From positions 1 through 64,000 of the forward strand of contig JAVDPC010000022.1 of assembly GCA_031296915.1 (NCBI GenBank): DNA of 64,000 nucleotides, written 5' to 3'. Below are positions 41,086-49,312 of the stretch, piece after piece. A program made the position numbers and the translations under genes. The stretch's first letter is position 1. Each line of letters opens with the position of its first letter. Under the pieces are notes generated by a model that saw nothing but the letters and a program-made list of their open reading frames with translations, was not told the origin of the DNA and did no database searches. The DNA comes from Cerasicoccus frondis. GTDB taxonomy: Bacteria; Verrucomicrobiota; Verrucomicrobiia; Opitutales; Cerasicoccaceae.

Positions 41086-42292
41086 CCCGAGTAAACCTGT
41101 GGTGCGGTGCTCGTCTTTGGAGCAGTTGTTAAATTGCCCAGGGTCGCGGACGATTCAGGCGCTTTGCCCGGAGCAGGAGGATTCCATTGTGTCCAGCGCC
41201 GGGAACTATGCCCACCATCGCGCGGCGCGGCGGATGATCGACGAGTTTGACGCGATTGAGCCCGAGGGCGGGCTCGAGGAGCCAAAGCTCGTGGAGAAAT
41301 TTAAGCCCACGCCGTTTGACGATTGGATGGCGGATTACTTTGTCGATGAAATGACGCTGCGCACGCAAGGCATGGCGCTGATCGTCGAGGACCATCTGGA
41401 ATGGGATTTTGGGGACTTCATTCTATCCGGGCACATTGACGCCTACGGCATTTCCGGCGACGGGATGGACGTGGATGGCGGCGACCTGAAAAGCGGCGCC
41501 GACCCCGTGGACCCGGCAACCAGCAATGAGCAAGTGAGTGGCTACCTGACGCTGCTGACTTTGAATTTTCCTGAGCTGCAACGTGCGTCGTTCCGCATTA
41601 TTCAGCCCCGTAATACGGGAGATGCCGGACACGAGCCCACGAGCGAGATATTTATGACCAGCCGTGAAGACCTGCTGGCGCATGCGAAGCAATTGGAGGA
41701 TGCGATTCGCGCGGCGCTGAAGCGTTCACGGGAAGTTGAAACGGGGAAGTGGTGCCGGTACTGCCCTGCGTTCTACGGATGTCCGGCAGTTGATTTGGAG
41801 ATTGAATACATGAAAGCAATTTTGACGGACGAAGTTCTGGCCAGCATGACGCGTAAGCCGGATTTGGATAAGCTGGTGGAGATTGAGCACTTCCGCAAAA
41901 CCACGGCGACAGCGCTGAAGCAATGCAATGAAATGCTCATTGCCCGCGTGAAGGAACTCGGTGGCACAGCCCGGACATCGCTCGGTCAAGAAGTGGCAGT
42001 GACTCCACGCAAAGGCCGGCGCACGATCACCAACACCGGCGTTTTCATCAAGCGTCTTCAGGAGGATGGCGTGAAGGGCACTGCCCTGTTCGACTGTCTA
42101 TCGGGCTCGGCGGGCGATGCAGAGCGGGCGCTGGCCAAGGCCAATGGTGTGCCAATCTCTGGGAAGAAGGAAGTGACTGGCAAGACGCTGCTGAAAAAGC
42201 GCTATGATGACATCATTGACCAATCGGAAAGTGATACGCTGGTGCTCGGCAAACAACCATCGGTAAAGGAGGGGACAGCAGGCCATGCATAA
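41078..42292 (+). CDS. PD-(D/E)XK exonuclease, Cas4/RecB-like (DUF2800 type)
   Basis: 404 residues from the ATG at 41078; the frame extends further upstream, but there it overlaps the previous gene. A RecB-type nuclease core is visible. A CSSLEQLLNCPGSR start is followed by a catalytic GGDLKSGADPVD segment (near residue 140) and the QVSGYLTLL helix. A C-terminal Cys cluster (CRYCPAFYGC near 230) could bind an iron-sulfur or zinc centre, as in Cas4. It probably resects DNA ends to feed the RecT-like protein. The stop overlaps the next start (ATGCATAA). Confidence 0.7.
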   Translation: MSSPSKPVVRCSSLEQLLNCPGSRTIQALCPEQEDSIVSSAGNYAHHRAARRMIDEFDAIEPEGGLEEPKLVEKFKPTPFDDWMADYFVDEMTLRTQGMALIVEDHLEWDFGDFILSGHIDAYGISGDGMDVDGGDLKSGADPVDPATSNEQVSGYLTLLTLNFPELQRASFRIIQPRNTGDAGHEPTSEIFMTSREDLLAHAKQLEDAIRAALKRSREVETGKWCRYCPAFYGCPAVDLEIEYMKAILTDEVLASMTRKPDLDKLVEIEHFRKTTATALKQCNEMLIARVKELGGTARTSLGQEVAVTPRKGRRTITNTGVFIKRLQEDGVKGTALFDCLSGSAGDAERALAKANGVPISGKKEVTGKTLLKKRYDDIIDQSESDTLVLGKQPSVKEGTAGHA

Positions 42293-42584
42293 GCCACCAA
42301 GCAGCCTCATGCCCTTTCAAACGTCGGTGGGACGTTGGTCGAAGCAGACCTTTCCCCAGGGAACGCCCGAGGGACGCATGGCGCACCTTCGCCGCGAAGT
42401 CGACGAGCTGGCGGCTGATCACTCGCCCGAGGAAGCTGCGGATTGCTTCATTCTCCTGCTGGGGCATGCCCATGAAAATGGCTATGACCTGCTGGCGGCA
42501 GCCAAGCGCAAGATGGCGATCAATTATGAACGCAAGTGGGGCGAACCGGACGAAGAAGGCGTCGTGGAGCACATCGAGCCATGA
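42285..42584 (+). CDS. MazG-like nucleotide pyrophosphohydrolase (DUF550 type)
   Basis: 99 residues. The pattern WSKQTFP then AHLRREVDELA, EEAADCFILLLG and a final NYERKWGEP matches the short MazG-like/DUF550 proteins of phages. In these the E..E and E..D residues bind magnesium and hydrolyse nucleoside triphosphates. Such enzymes may clear alarmones or unwanted dNTPs. It couples to both neighbours by ATGCATAA and ATGA overlaps. Confidence 0.7.
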   Translation: MHKPPSSLMPFQTSVGRWSKQTFPQGTPEGRMAHLRREVDELAADHSPEEAADCFILLLGHAHENGYDLLAAAKRKMAINYERKWGEPDEEGVVEHIEP

Positions 42585-43093
42585 AGCAAAACACCATGAG
42601 TTTACCGGGCGAACTGACCAAGAGCGCCACCTTCTCACCGTGCCGTCGCTGGCGCTACGACTTGTGGCGCCGTTGGGGCAAGGGCGACTACTGCATGTTT
42701 ATTGGCCTAAATCCATCGACGGCAGATGAAACGCAGAACGACCCGACCATTCGCCGCTGCATCAACTTTGCCCGAGACTGGGGCTATGACGCCCTGTGCA
42801 TGACCAACCTATTTGGCTTTCGCGCCACCGATCCGCGTGTGATGAAGGAAGTCAGCCATCCTCAAGGACCTGAGAATGTGGCGACCATTCGCCGCTTAGC
42901 TGAAGACGCGGGAATCGTGGTGGCAGCCTGGGGCGTGCATGGCGTGCACCGCATGCAAAATCAGCGTGTGGTTAATGCGCTCAAGGATGTATGCGAATTG
43001 AAGTGTCTGGGGCAAACCAAGGACGGCCATCCCAAGCACCCGCTATACATCCCAAAGGCTACGAAACCTCAACCGTATATCTGGCATGCATAA
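42581..43093 (+). CDS. DUF1643 family protein
   Basis: 170 residues from the ATG at 42581, which overlaps the previous stop. It has the DUF1643 signature blocks: MFIGLNPSTADETQNDPTIR, the TNLFGFRATDP segment and VVAAWGVHG followed by KCLGQTKDGHPKHPLYI. The family is frequent in phages and near DNA-modification genes. The biochemical role is unknown. A nucleotide- or DNA-related fold of the uracil-glycosylase kind has been suggested for similar sequences. Confidence 0.75.
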   Translation: MKQNTMSLPGELTKSATFSPCRRWRYDLWRRWGKGDYCMFIGLNPSTADETQNDPTIRRCINFARDWGYDALCMTNLFGFRATDPRVMKEVSHPQGPENVATIRRLAEDAGIVVAAWGVHGVHRMQNQRVVNALKDVCELKCLGQTKDGHPKHPLYIPKATKPQPYIWHA

Positions 43094-43481
43094 GCGGGAC
43101 AAATTGAAGCTGTTGACGTTTCTACACTTTGACGAAGAGGTGACTTTCACACCGCATTTTCAGCAGCGATTGCATGAACGCTACCAGATAGAGCCGTCGT
43201 TGAATGTCCTGCAGGAGATCAACCTGCGGCGGCATAACGGCGACTGCGACCTACTGCAATGGCGCTACGACTTCGATAATGAAGAGCAAACCCGCCAACT
43301 ACTCGTGATGACGATACCAGGCGTAGAAAAGGACGCGGTGGTGATCTATGCGCCCGAGAACCATGTGTATGTGAGCGTGTTGTCAGGCGAAGACTGGCTG
43401 AAACAGGAACTTAAGCGCCGCCGGGCGCCCTGGAAGGCAAGCCGCCGCATGATCAAAGAATTTAAAGAAGAAGGACTCTAA
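43086..43481 (+). CDS. Hypothetical prophage protein, DUF4258/RelE-like shape
   Basis: 131 residues. FTPHFQQRLHERYQI (near 20-35) and a C-terminal VYVSVLSGEDWLKQEL recall small proteins of the BrnT/DUF4258 sort, with a His-rich helix and a closing beta-hairpin. This is only a shape match. It starts within the previous stop (ATGCATAA) and its stop overlaps the next ATG. Confidence 0.5.
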   Translation: MHKRDKLKLLTFLHFDEEVTFTPHFQQRLHERYQIEPSLNVLQEINLRRHNGDCDLLQWRYDFDNEEQTRQLLVMTIPGVEKDAVVIYAPENHVYVSVLSGEDWLKQELKRRRAPWKASRRMIKEFKEEGL

Positions 43482-44284
43482 TGGACACACCCGATATACC
43501 AGGATTTCCCACGCCTCAGCGCGGACAAGAGGCAGCGACTGCCTCACGCAAAGACGCAAAGGCGCAAAGCTCTGACGATGTGATGAAACGGGCCAATTAC
43601 CAACGTTTGCTCAATCTTGATACTTATAAACTAACACTTAGTTCTGGAATGTTCTGGGAATTCTATCCTGAACTGACTGGTGACTGGGACGAAGATCAGC
43701 AAATAATTGCTGAATACCTTAATACTCCACCACCCCAACCGAAACTATCTGAAGGCGTGGTGTTGGCGGAGTTGATTCGTGAACGGTACGCACGGAACTT
43801 TGTGATACCCCGCTTTACGCCTACTAAGTGGTGGGAGTGTGACCTGTTTGAAGTGACGTCTGCAGGCTACTTCGTGGAATACGAAGTGAAGCTGTCGTTG
43901 GCGGACTTTAAGAAGGATGCCGAAAAGCAGCAAGACTACGCCAGTCATCGAAGTGAAACACCAGATGTTCGAAAAAAGCATGACATGCTGGCGCTGGGTG
44001 ATGTGCGTGGCCCGAATCGCTTCTACTTTGTGACACCCAAAGGGATGCTCGACAAGTCGATGATTCCGGATTGGGCAGGCTGGATCGAGCTTGAGGCCTA
44101 CCAGTCGGAACAGTTCCAGGGAGTCCATCAGCCAATGAAGCCAGTGCTGCGCATTCGTGAGAATGCAATGCGTAAGGCTCCAATTCTTCACAAACAGAAG
44201 TTTGATGAGAAGCAACGGCAGAAAGCCACAGATGCCTGCTACTGGCGCTGGATGCATCACATCGTGAAATCGGGGAACGTGTAG
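43481..44284 (+). CDS. MmcB-like PD-(D/E)XK nuclease
   Basis: 267 residues. The core is near residues 120-200: WWECDLFEVTSAGYFVEYEV, then KLSLADFKKDAEKQQDYASH and later NRFYFVTPKGMLD. D, E and K residues fall at the usual places of the E/D...E-x-K catalytic site. The N-terminal stretch (about 20-30) is coded by a dispersed repeat (CACGCAAAGACGCAAAGGCG) and is probably an inserted segment. A role in trimming or repairing phage DNA is inferred. Confidence 0.6.
   Translation: MDTPDIPGFPTPQRGQEAATASRKDAKAQSSDDVMKRANYQRLLNLDTYKLTLSSGMFWEFYPELTGDWDEDQQIIAEYLNTPPPQPKLSEGVVLAELIRERYARNFVIPRFTPTKWWECDLFEVTSAGYFVEYEVKLSLADFKKDAEKQQDYASHRSETPDVRKKHDMLALGDVRGPNRFYFVTPKGMLDKSMIPDWAGWIELEAYQSEQFQGVHQPMKPVLRIRENAMRKAPILHKQKFDEKQRQKATDACYWRWMHHIVKSGNV
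43542..43569 (+). repeat. Dispersed repeat, family B copy inside a gene
   Basis: CACGCAAAGACGCAAAGGCG with short flanks. Related copies are at 46117-46141 and 49352-49382. It lies inside the reading frame of the nuclease gene, near codons 21-30, and is translated as SRKDAKAQ. Confidence 0.65.
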
Positions 44285-44301
44285 GCAGCGGAGAAATGAC
44301 C

Positions 44302-46017
44302 ATGCAAACTGATATGTTTCTAGAGGCGCCCGAGGATGATGGGCTGGACTTGCCGGGGCCGGAGGAAGTGGCGCGATCAGGTGGGCCGATGTATCCGCGT
44401 GATCGCAGTCGGATTACTTTGCGCCCCTATCAGTATGAAGCACTGGATGCGACGCTGCGCGGGTTTCAAGTCTATCGCTCGCAGTTGCTCAACCTGGTGA
44501 CCGGCGGCGGTAAGACCATCATCTTTTCCCATGCGACGGAATGGTATGTGAACGAACATCAGTGGAAGGTGTTGATTCTGGCTGACCGCGACGAGCTGCT
44601 GCAACAGGCGCGGGACAAACTAGCCTGGGCGACGGGGATCCGCGCGGGGTTGGAGAAAGCGCAGTCTCACGCCAGTCGCTATGACGAAGTGGTGGTGAGC
44701 TCCGTGCAAACGCTGGCGGGCAAGAAGCGATTGGCCGAATGGGCGCGCGATCATTTCCAACTGATCATTGTGGACGAAGCGGACCTCTCGATCGCTCCCA
44801 GCTATGACCGGATATTTGATCACTTTGCCAGCGCCAAGATTCTGGGGGTTACGGGGACCATCGACCGGGGCGACAACAAGAGCCTGGGGCGTCGGTATCA
44901 GCAGGTAGCCTATGAATACTCAATCCTTGACGCCGTGCAGGACGGGCACCTTTGCCGCCCAGTGGTGAAGACCGTTCCCCTGCCCGAGGTGAAGCTGCCC
45001 GATGGTCAGAAATTCAACAGCCAGAAGGCGCTGGATGCATTTACGGCGGAAAGCATCAAGCCGCTGTTGAGCGCGATAGCGCGTGCGCTGATTACCGAGA
45101 GTGAAGGCCGCAAGACCATTGTCTTTCTACCGAACGTAGAAGTGAGTGACCTACTGACCCGCGAGCTCAATGAGATAGAGCCGGGGTGCTCGGACTGGGT
45201 GGCTGGTGACAAGAAACGTTGTCCGGACCGGAAGCAGCGCATTGCGCGGTTCATGAGGCGTGAGTATCGGATTTTGTGCAATGCGCAGTTGGTCGTGCGT
45301 GGGTTTGATGACACTGACGTGGCGTGTGTGTGCATTCTGCGGCCCACGAAAGTGCGCTCGATGTATGTGCAGTGTGTGGGGCGCGCCACGCGCCTGCTGC
45401 CGGGCGTGACAGATGGACTGGCGACGGCTCAAGAGCGCCGCACAGCGATTGCCCAGAGCGCCAAGCCCAACTGCTTGATTCTGGATTTCCTTTGGCTCAG
45501 CGACCGCCTGAACCTCGTGCAGCCCGCGCACATTGTGACCGGAAACCCGCGTGTAGCGAATCAAATGGCGCGCAAGGATGGCGACCTGATTGAGAACGAA
45601 GAGGAAGCAGAGCGTGAGGTGGCCAAAGCCATGCTGATGGAAGTGCAGAAGAACGCGAAGAAACGCGGGCGGTTGTTCGACCCCTTGGAGAAGGCGACGG
45701 AACTCGGCATTGATGAAATCCGCGATTTCAAACCCGCGAACTCGTGGGAGGCGCGTCCACCGACGATTGGGCAAATTGATAAGCTGGTCGAAGCCGGGGT
45801 GAACCCGGATTGCGTGCCGAACTTTGGGGCGGCCGCGCTCATCATCCGCAAAGCCGAACAGCGTAAAAGCGCAGGCCTCGCGACCTTCCGCCAAGTGCAA
45901 TTTCTGCAAGCGCAGAACGTTGAAGGCGCGACACACTATTCACGCGAAGATGCTACCAAGTATATGCGGCGACGCTTCTCAAAGTTTAAAGGCAACAAGC
46001 GGAAAGGGGCGAAGTGA
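44302..46017 (+). CDS. SF2 helicase of the prophage
   Basis: 571 residues (ATG at 44302; an ATG two codons earlier is equally possible). Motif I VTGGGKT (near residue 70), motif Ia LILADRDELLQQ, motif II LIIVDEADLS (near 155), motif III GVTGTIDRG, and in the second lobe motif VI YVQCVGRATRLLPG (near 360). It belongs to the RecG/UvrB-like 'DEAD/ResIII' group often found in phages. The C-terminal 150 residues are a helical accessory domain ending in a basic tail. It probably remodels replication or recombination forks. Confidence 0.8.
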   Translation: MQTDMFLEAPEDDGLDLPGPEEVARSGGPMYPRDRSRITLRPYQYEALDATLRGFQVYRSQLLNLVTGGGKTIIFSHATEWYVNEHQWKVLILADRDELLQQARDKLAWATGIRAGLEKAQSHASRYDEVVVSSVQTLAGKKRLAEWARDHFQLIIVDEADLSIAPSYDRIFDHFASAKILGVTGTIDRGDNKSLGRRYQQVAYEYSILDAVQDGHLCRPVVKTVPLPEVKLPDGQKFNSQKALDAFTAESIKPLLSAIARALITESEGRKTIVFLPNVEVSDLLTRELNEIEPGCSDWVAGDKKRCPDRKQRIARFMRREYRILCNAQLVVRGFDDTDVACVCILRPTKVRSMYVQCVGRATRLLPGVTDGLATAQERRTAIAQSAKPNCLILDFLWLSDRLNLVQPAHIVTGNPRVANQMARKDGDLIENEEEAEREVAKAMLMEVQKNAKKRGRLFDPLEKATELGIDEIRDFKPANSWEARPPTIGQIDKLVEAGVNPDCVPNFGAAALIIRKAEQRKSAGLATFRQVQFLQAQNVEGATHYSREDATKYMRRRFSKFKGNKRKGAK

Positions 46018-46250
46018 TGAAAGATTTTTTAACTACGAATAGCGCAGATGGGCGCGGATGTATTTTGGGAACAGAAGGCAACGAAGGGAAGGAAGGCGGT
46101 GAGGCAGCGGAGGTTTCACGCGAAGACGCGAAGGCGCGAAGTGATGGCGCTGTGGTGTGCCCGTATTGCTATGGAGAGACGCGACTGTTTCGCGTATGGC
46201 CGGGCGAGCCCAAATTTATTCCATGCCAATGCGCGGGCGCAGACAGGTGA
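46017..46250 (+). CDS. Small zinc-ribbon protein extended by dispersed repeats
   Basis: 77 residues from the ATG at 46017, which overlaps the helicase stop (TGATG). The first 45 residues are translation of dispersed repeats (TTNSADGRG and VSREDAKARS). Only the last 30 look like a protein domain: CPYCYGETRLF then FIPCQCAG, two Cys pairs that could bind zinc. The original gene may have begun near VVCPYC. Confidence 0.4.
   Translation: MKDFLTTNSADGRGCILGTEGNEGKEGGEAAEVSREDAKARSDGAVVCPYCYGETRLFRVWPGEPKFIPCQCAGADR
46028..46141 (+). repeat. Composite dispersed repeat (families A and B)
   Basis: AACTACGAATAGCGCAGATG and GGGCGCGGAT (family A), then a GAAGGGAAGGAAGGCGGTGA stretch, then TTTCACGCGAAGACGCGAAG (family B). 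The order A, purine-rich stretch, B resembles the block at 51221-51345. It is read as protein by the gene at 46017. Confidence 0.65.
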
Positions 46251-46280
46251 CGAATTGACGCACAACTCAATATATACAAC

Positions 46281-48068
46281 ATGATATCTCCACAACTTAA
46301 TCTAGATCTGAACTCAGAACTAATAGTCGATAATTTTGCTGGTGGTGGCGGGGCCAGCACGGGCATTGAGCAGGCGCTTGGGCGATGTGTTGATATTGCC
46401 ATCAACCATGACCCCGACGCCCTGGCGATGCACCAAGCCAATCACCCGCAAACGCTCCACCTGCCGGAAGACGTATTCGCCATTGATCCGGTAAGCGTTA
46501 CGAAAGGCCGTCCGGTTGGACTGGCGTGGTTTTCTCCCGACTGCAAACACCACAGCAAGGCAAAGGGCGGCAAGCCCAAGGATAAGCGGATTCGTGGGCT
46601 GGCGTGGGTGACGCTGCATTGGGTGAACCACGTTCAGCCACGCATCATCATGCTGGAAAACGTCGAGGAGTTTAAGGACTGGTGTCCTCTCGACGCCGAG
46701 GGCAAGCAGAAGAAGCACCTCAAAGGCTGGACGTTCCAATGCTTTAAGGGCGCACTGGAGCGCCGCGGCTATGTGGTGGACCATCGCGAGCTGCGCGCCT
46801 GTGACTACGGAGCCCCAACGATTCGTAAGCGGCTATTCCTGATTGCACGACGGGATGGCAAGCCCATCGTCTGGCCAGAGCCAACGCACGGCGCACCGGA
46901 TAGCCCCGAGGTAAAGGCCAAGAAGCTAAAGCCCTGGCGCACGGCCGCCGAGTGCATTGACTGGACGATTCCGTGTCCCTCAATCTTTGAGCGCAAGAAG
47001 CCGCTCGCTGAGAACACTTGCAAGCGCATCGCCAAGGGAATCATGCGCTACGTGGTGAAGGCGGCTGATCCGTTCGTTGTCAGCTATTACAATCAGCGGG
47101 GCTTTCGCGGCCAACCGATAAATGAGCCGTTGAAGACACAGCCAACTGAGAATAGGCATGCTGTGCTGACGCCTGTAATTACGAACACAGCAAACACCAA
47201 AACGACTGGTAGGGGCCCTAATGTTTGGGCCCCTGAAGAACCAACGCGCACGATTACGACGTCACCAGGATTCGCAGTCGCTGCCCCCGTTCTCACAGAA
47301 CACGCGAACGCCGGCAATCAGCGGGTGTTTGATCCCAACGAACCACTGCGCACGCAATGCGCTGAAGTGAAGGGCGGGCACTTCGCATTAGTCGAGGCAT
47401 TCTTGGCCAAGCACTACACCGGCGTTGTTGGATCGGATCTGAAAGACCCAATCGGCAGTGTGACAGCGACCGATCATCACTCACTAGTGTCAGCAAATCT
47501 CGCGCGCCACTTTGGGCAGAGCGTAGGGCAAGAATGCGATAAGCCTGCCCCTACGGTGACGGCAGACGGCCAAGGAAAGACAGCGGTTGTCGCTTCTCAC
47601 CTTGCCAAGATGCGCGGGAATCCGGCCACGCATCCAGTTGGCAAAGATCATCGCCAGCCCATTGATACGATCAGCGCGCAGGGCAACCACTTCGCCGAGG
47701 TTCGCGCGTTCCTGGTGAAGTATTACGGATCAGAACAACATGGCGCAAAAGCCAACGAACCTATACACACGGTAAGAGCCGGGGATTGCTTTGGACTCGT
47801 GCTGATTAAGGGAGTAGCCTATGCAATTGTCGATATAGGCCTGCGCATGCTACAGCCCAAAGAGTTGTTCGCTGCACAAGGGTTCCCAGCCGACTACATC
47901 CATGATCACGGACTGTATAAGCGAGCCGATGGAAAGGGCTGGCTTTGGAAGCCACTGACCAAGACGGCGCAAGTGCGCATGTGTGGCAACTCAGTATGCC
48001 CACCATTGGCCGAGGCCCTGGTAAAAGCGAATGCGCCTGACATGGCAGTTGGGAAGGTGGCAGCGTGA
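46281..48068 (+). CDS. C5-cytosine DNA methyltransferase with repeated recognition region
   Basis: 595 residues. Motif I NFAGGGGASTGIE (near 20-30), motif IV SPDCKHHSKAKGG (near 83-95; the Cys is the expected nucleophile, with S-P-D in place of the common P-P-C) and ENVEEF (near 128) identify the catalytic part. The final motifs (GLRMLQPKELFAAQGFPADY, then GNSVCPPLAEAL) close the fold. Between about 265 and 505 lie seven loose repeats of the form P-x-x-T-x...V (EPTRTITTSPGF, KDPIGSVTATDHH, APTVTADGQG and so on), which should form the target-recognition domain. The gene probably masks phage DNA from restriction. It overlaps the next gene by 4 bp. Confidence 0.85.
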   Translation: MISPQLNLDLNSELIVDNFAGGGGASTGIEQALGRCVDIAINHDPDALAMHQANHPQTLHLPEDVFAIDPVSVTKGRPVGLAWFSPDCKHHSKAKGGKPKDKRIRGLAWVTLHWVNHVQPRIIMLENVEEFKDWCPLDAEGKQKKHLKGWTFQCFKGALERRGYVVDHRELRACDYGAPTIRKRLFLIARRDGKPIVWPEPTHGAPDSPEVKAKKLKPWRTAAECIDWTIPCPSIFERKKPLAENTCKRIAKGIMRYVVKAADPFVVSYYNQRGFRGQPINEPLKTQPTENRHAVLTPVITNTANTKTTGRGPNVWAPEEPTRTITTSPGFAVAAPVLTEHANAGNQRVFDPNEPLRTQCAEVKGGHFALVEAFLAKHYTGVVGSDLKDPIGSVTATDHHSLVSANLARHFGQSVGQECDKPAPTVTADGQGKTAVVASHLAKMRGNPATHPVGKDHRQPIDTISAQGNHFAEVRAFLVKYYGSEQHGAKANEPIHTVRAGDCFGLVLIKGVAYAIVDIGLRMLQPKELFAAQGFPADYIHDHGLYKRADGKGWLWKPLTKTAQVRMCGNSVCPPLAEALVKANAPDMAVGKVAA

Positions 48069-49312
48069 GTCTGAATATACTGATGGGAGATTGCCGGGAG
48101 AGCATGCGGACGCTGGATGCGCGGTCGGTGCAGTGCTGTGTTACCTCGCCACCGTATTGGGCGCTGCGTGATTATGGCGTGCAGCCGACACTGTGGGAAG
48201 CGATGGAGTTTGTGCCCATGGCTGGATTGCCGCCAGTGCAGATCCCGGCAATGGAATGCTGCCTCGGGCTCGAAGACGATCCGCTAGCCTTTGTTGGACA
48301 CATGGTGTTGGTGTTTCGTGAAGTGTGGCGCGTGCTGCGCGATGATGGCGTACTGTGGATGAACTTTGGGGATAGTGCGGCACCTTCTGGCAGCTTAAAG
48401 CCCAAGGACATCATGGGTATGCCGTGGCGGGTGGCGTTGGCGCTGCAAGCGGATGGCTGGACGCTGCGGCAGGATAACATTTGGAACAAGCCGAACCCCA
48501 TGCCAGAAAGCGCCAAGGATCGCTGCACCAAGGCGCATGAATATATTTTCCTACTCTCCAAGAGCGCCCGATATTACTGGGATCATGAGGCGATGCGTGA
48601 GCCCGTAAGTGGCACAGCCCACCCTCGTGGGCGTGGAGTGAACCCAAAGGCCAAGTGGAAGACGCCTGATGGTTGGGACACCTCAACTGGTGATGGCGGT
48701 CATGGCAGCATTCACCGAAAAGGCCGTGAAAAAGGCAAACGGCAGGTCAAGCAAAACGAGAGTTTTTCCGATGCCGTTAAGGGACTGGTGACAACACGCA
48801 ACAAGCGCAGTGTATGGACGGTGAACCCACAGCCTTACCCTGAAGCGCACTTTGCCACGTTTCCAGAGGCGCTGGTATTGCCCTGTATACTGGCAGGGAC
48901 ATCCGCCAAAGGCTGTTGTCCAGAATGTGGCGCCCCTTGGGAGCGTGTAGTAGTGAAAGGTGAAGTAGACAAAGAACACCAACGCGCCTGTGGTGGAGAT
49001 GAAAATGGCGAATACCATGGCAAGGCAACCAAGGATTACGGCAAAGCACGCGCCGAAGACCCAAGCGCCGTAAAGGCCCGAATTTTAGCCGGTATGCGAG
49101 AGCGTAAAACCGTTGGTTGGGAACCAACCTGCGATTGTGGCGAGCATGACCCGATTCCATGCACCGTGCTTGATCCTTTTGGTGGTAGTGGGACTACCGG
49201 ACGTGTTGCGCTCGAGGAAGGGCGGAGCGTGGTGCTGTGTGAACTGAATCCCGAATACAAGCCACTGATTCAACGCCGGTGCATGGTAACCCCGAAATTT
49301 CAATTCTGCTGA
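48065..49312 (+). CDS. N4/N6 DNA methyltransferase (class beta) with zinc-finger insert
   Basis: 415 residues, starting at a GTG that overlaps the previous stop (GTGA). Catalytic motif IV TSPPYWALRDYG is near the N-terminus and the AdoMet-binding motif I LDPFGGSGTTG near the C-terminus (about 365-380), the class-beta order. SPPY usually goes with N4-cytosine but is also seen in N6-adenine enzymes. A CPECGAPWERVVV segment followed by a CDCG pair later (about 280-360) could bind zinc. It is encoded next to the C5 enzyme. Confidence 0.85.
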   Translation: MSLNILMGDCRESMRTLDARSVQCCVTSPPYWALRDYGVQPTLWEAMEFVPMAGLPPVQIPAMECCLGLEDDPLAFVGHMVLVFREVWRVLRDDGVLWMNFGDSAAPSGSLKPKDIMGMPWRVALALQADGWTLRQDNIWNKPNPMPESAKDRCTKAHEYIFLLSKSARYYWDHEAMREPVSGTAHPRGRGVNPKAKWKTPDGWDTSTGDGGHGSIHRKGREKGKRQVKQNESFSDAVKGLVTTRNKRSVWTVNPQPYPEAHFATFPEALVLPCILAGTSAKGCCPECGAPWERVVVKGEVDKEHQRACGGDENGEYHGKATKDYGKARAEDPSAVKARILAGMRERKTVGWEPTCDCGEHDPIPCTVLDPFGGSGTTGRVALEEGRSVVLCELNPEYKPLIQRRCMVTPKFQFC

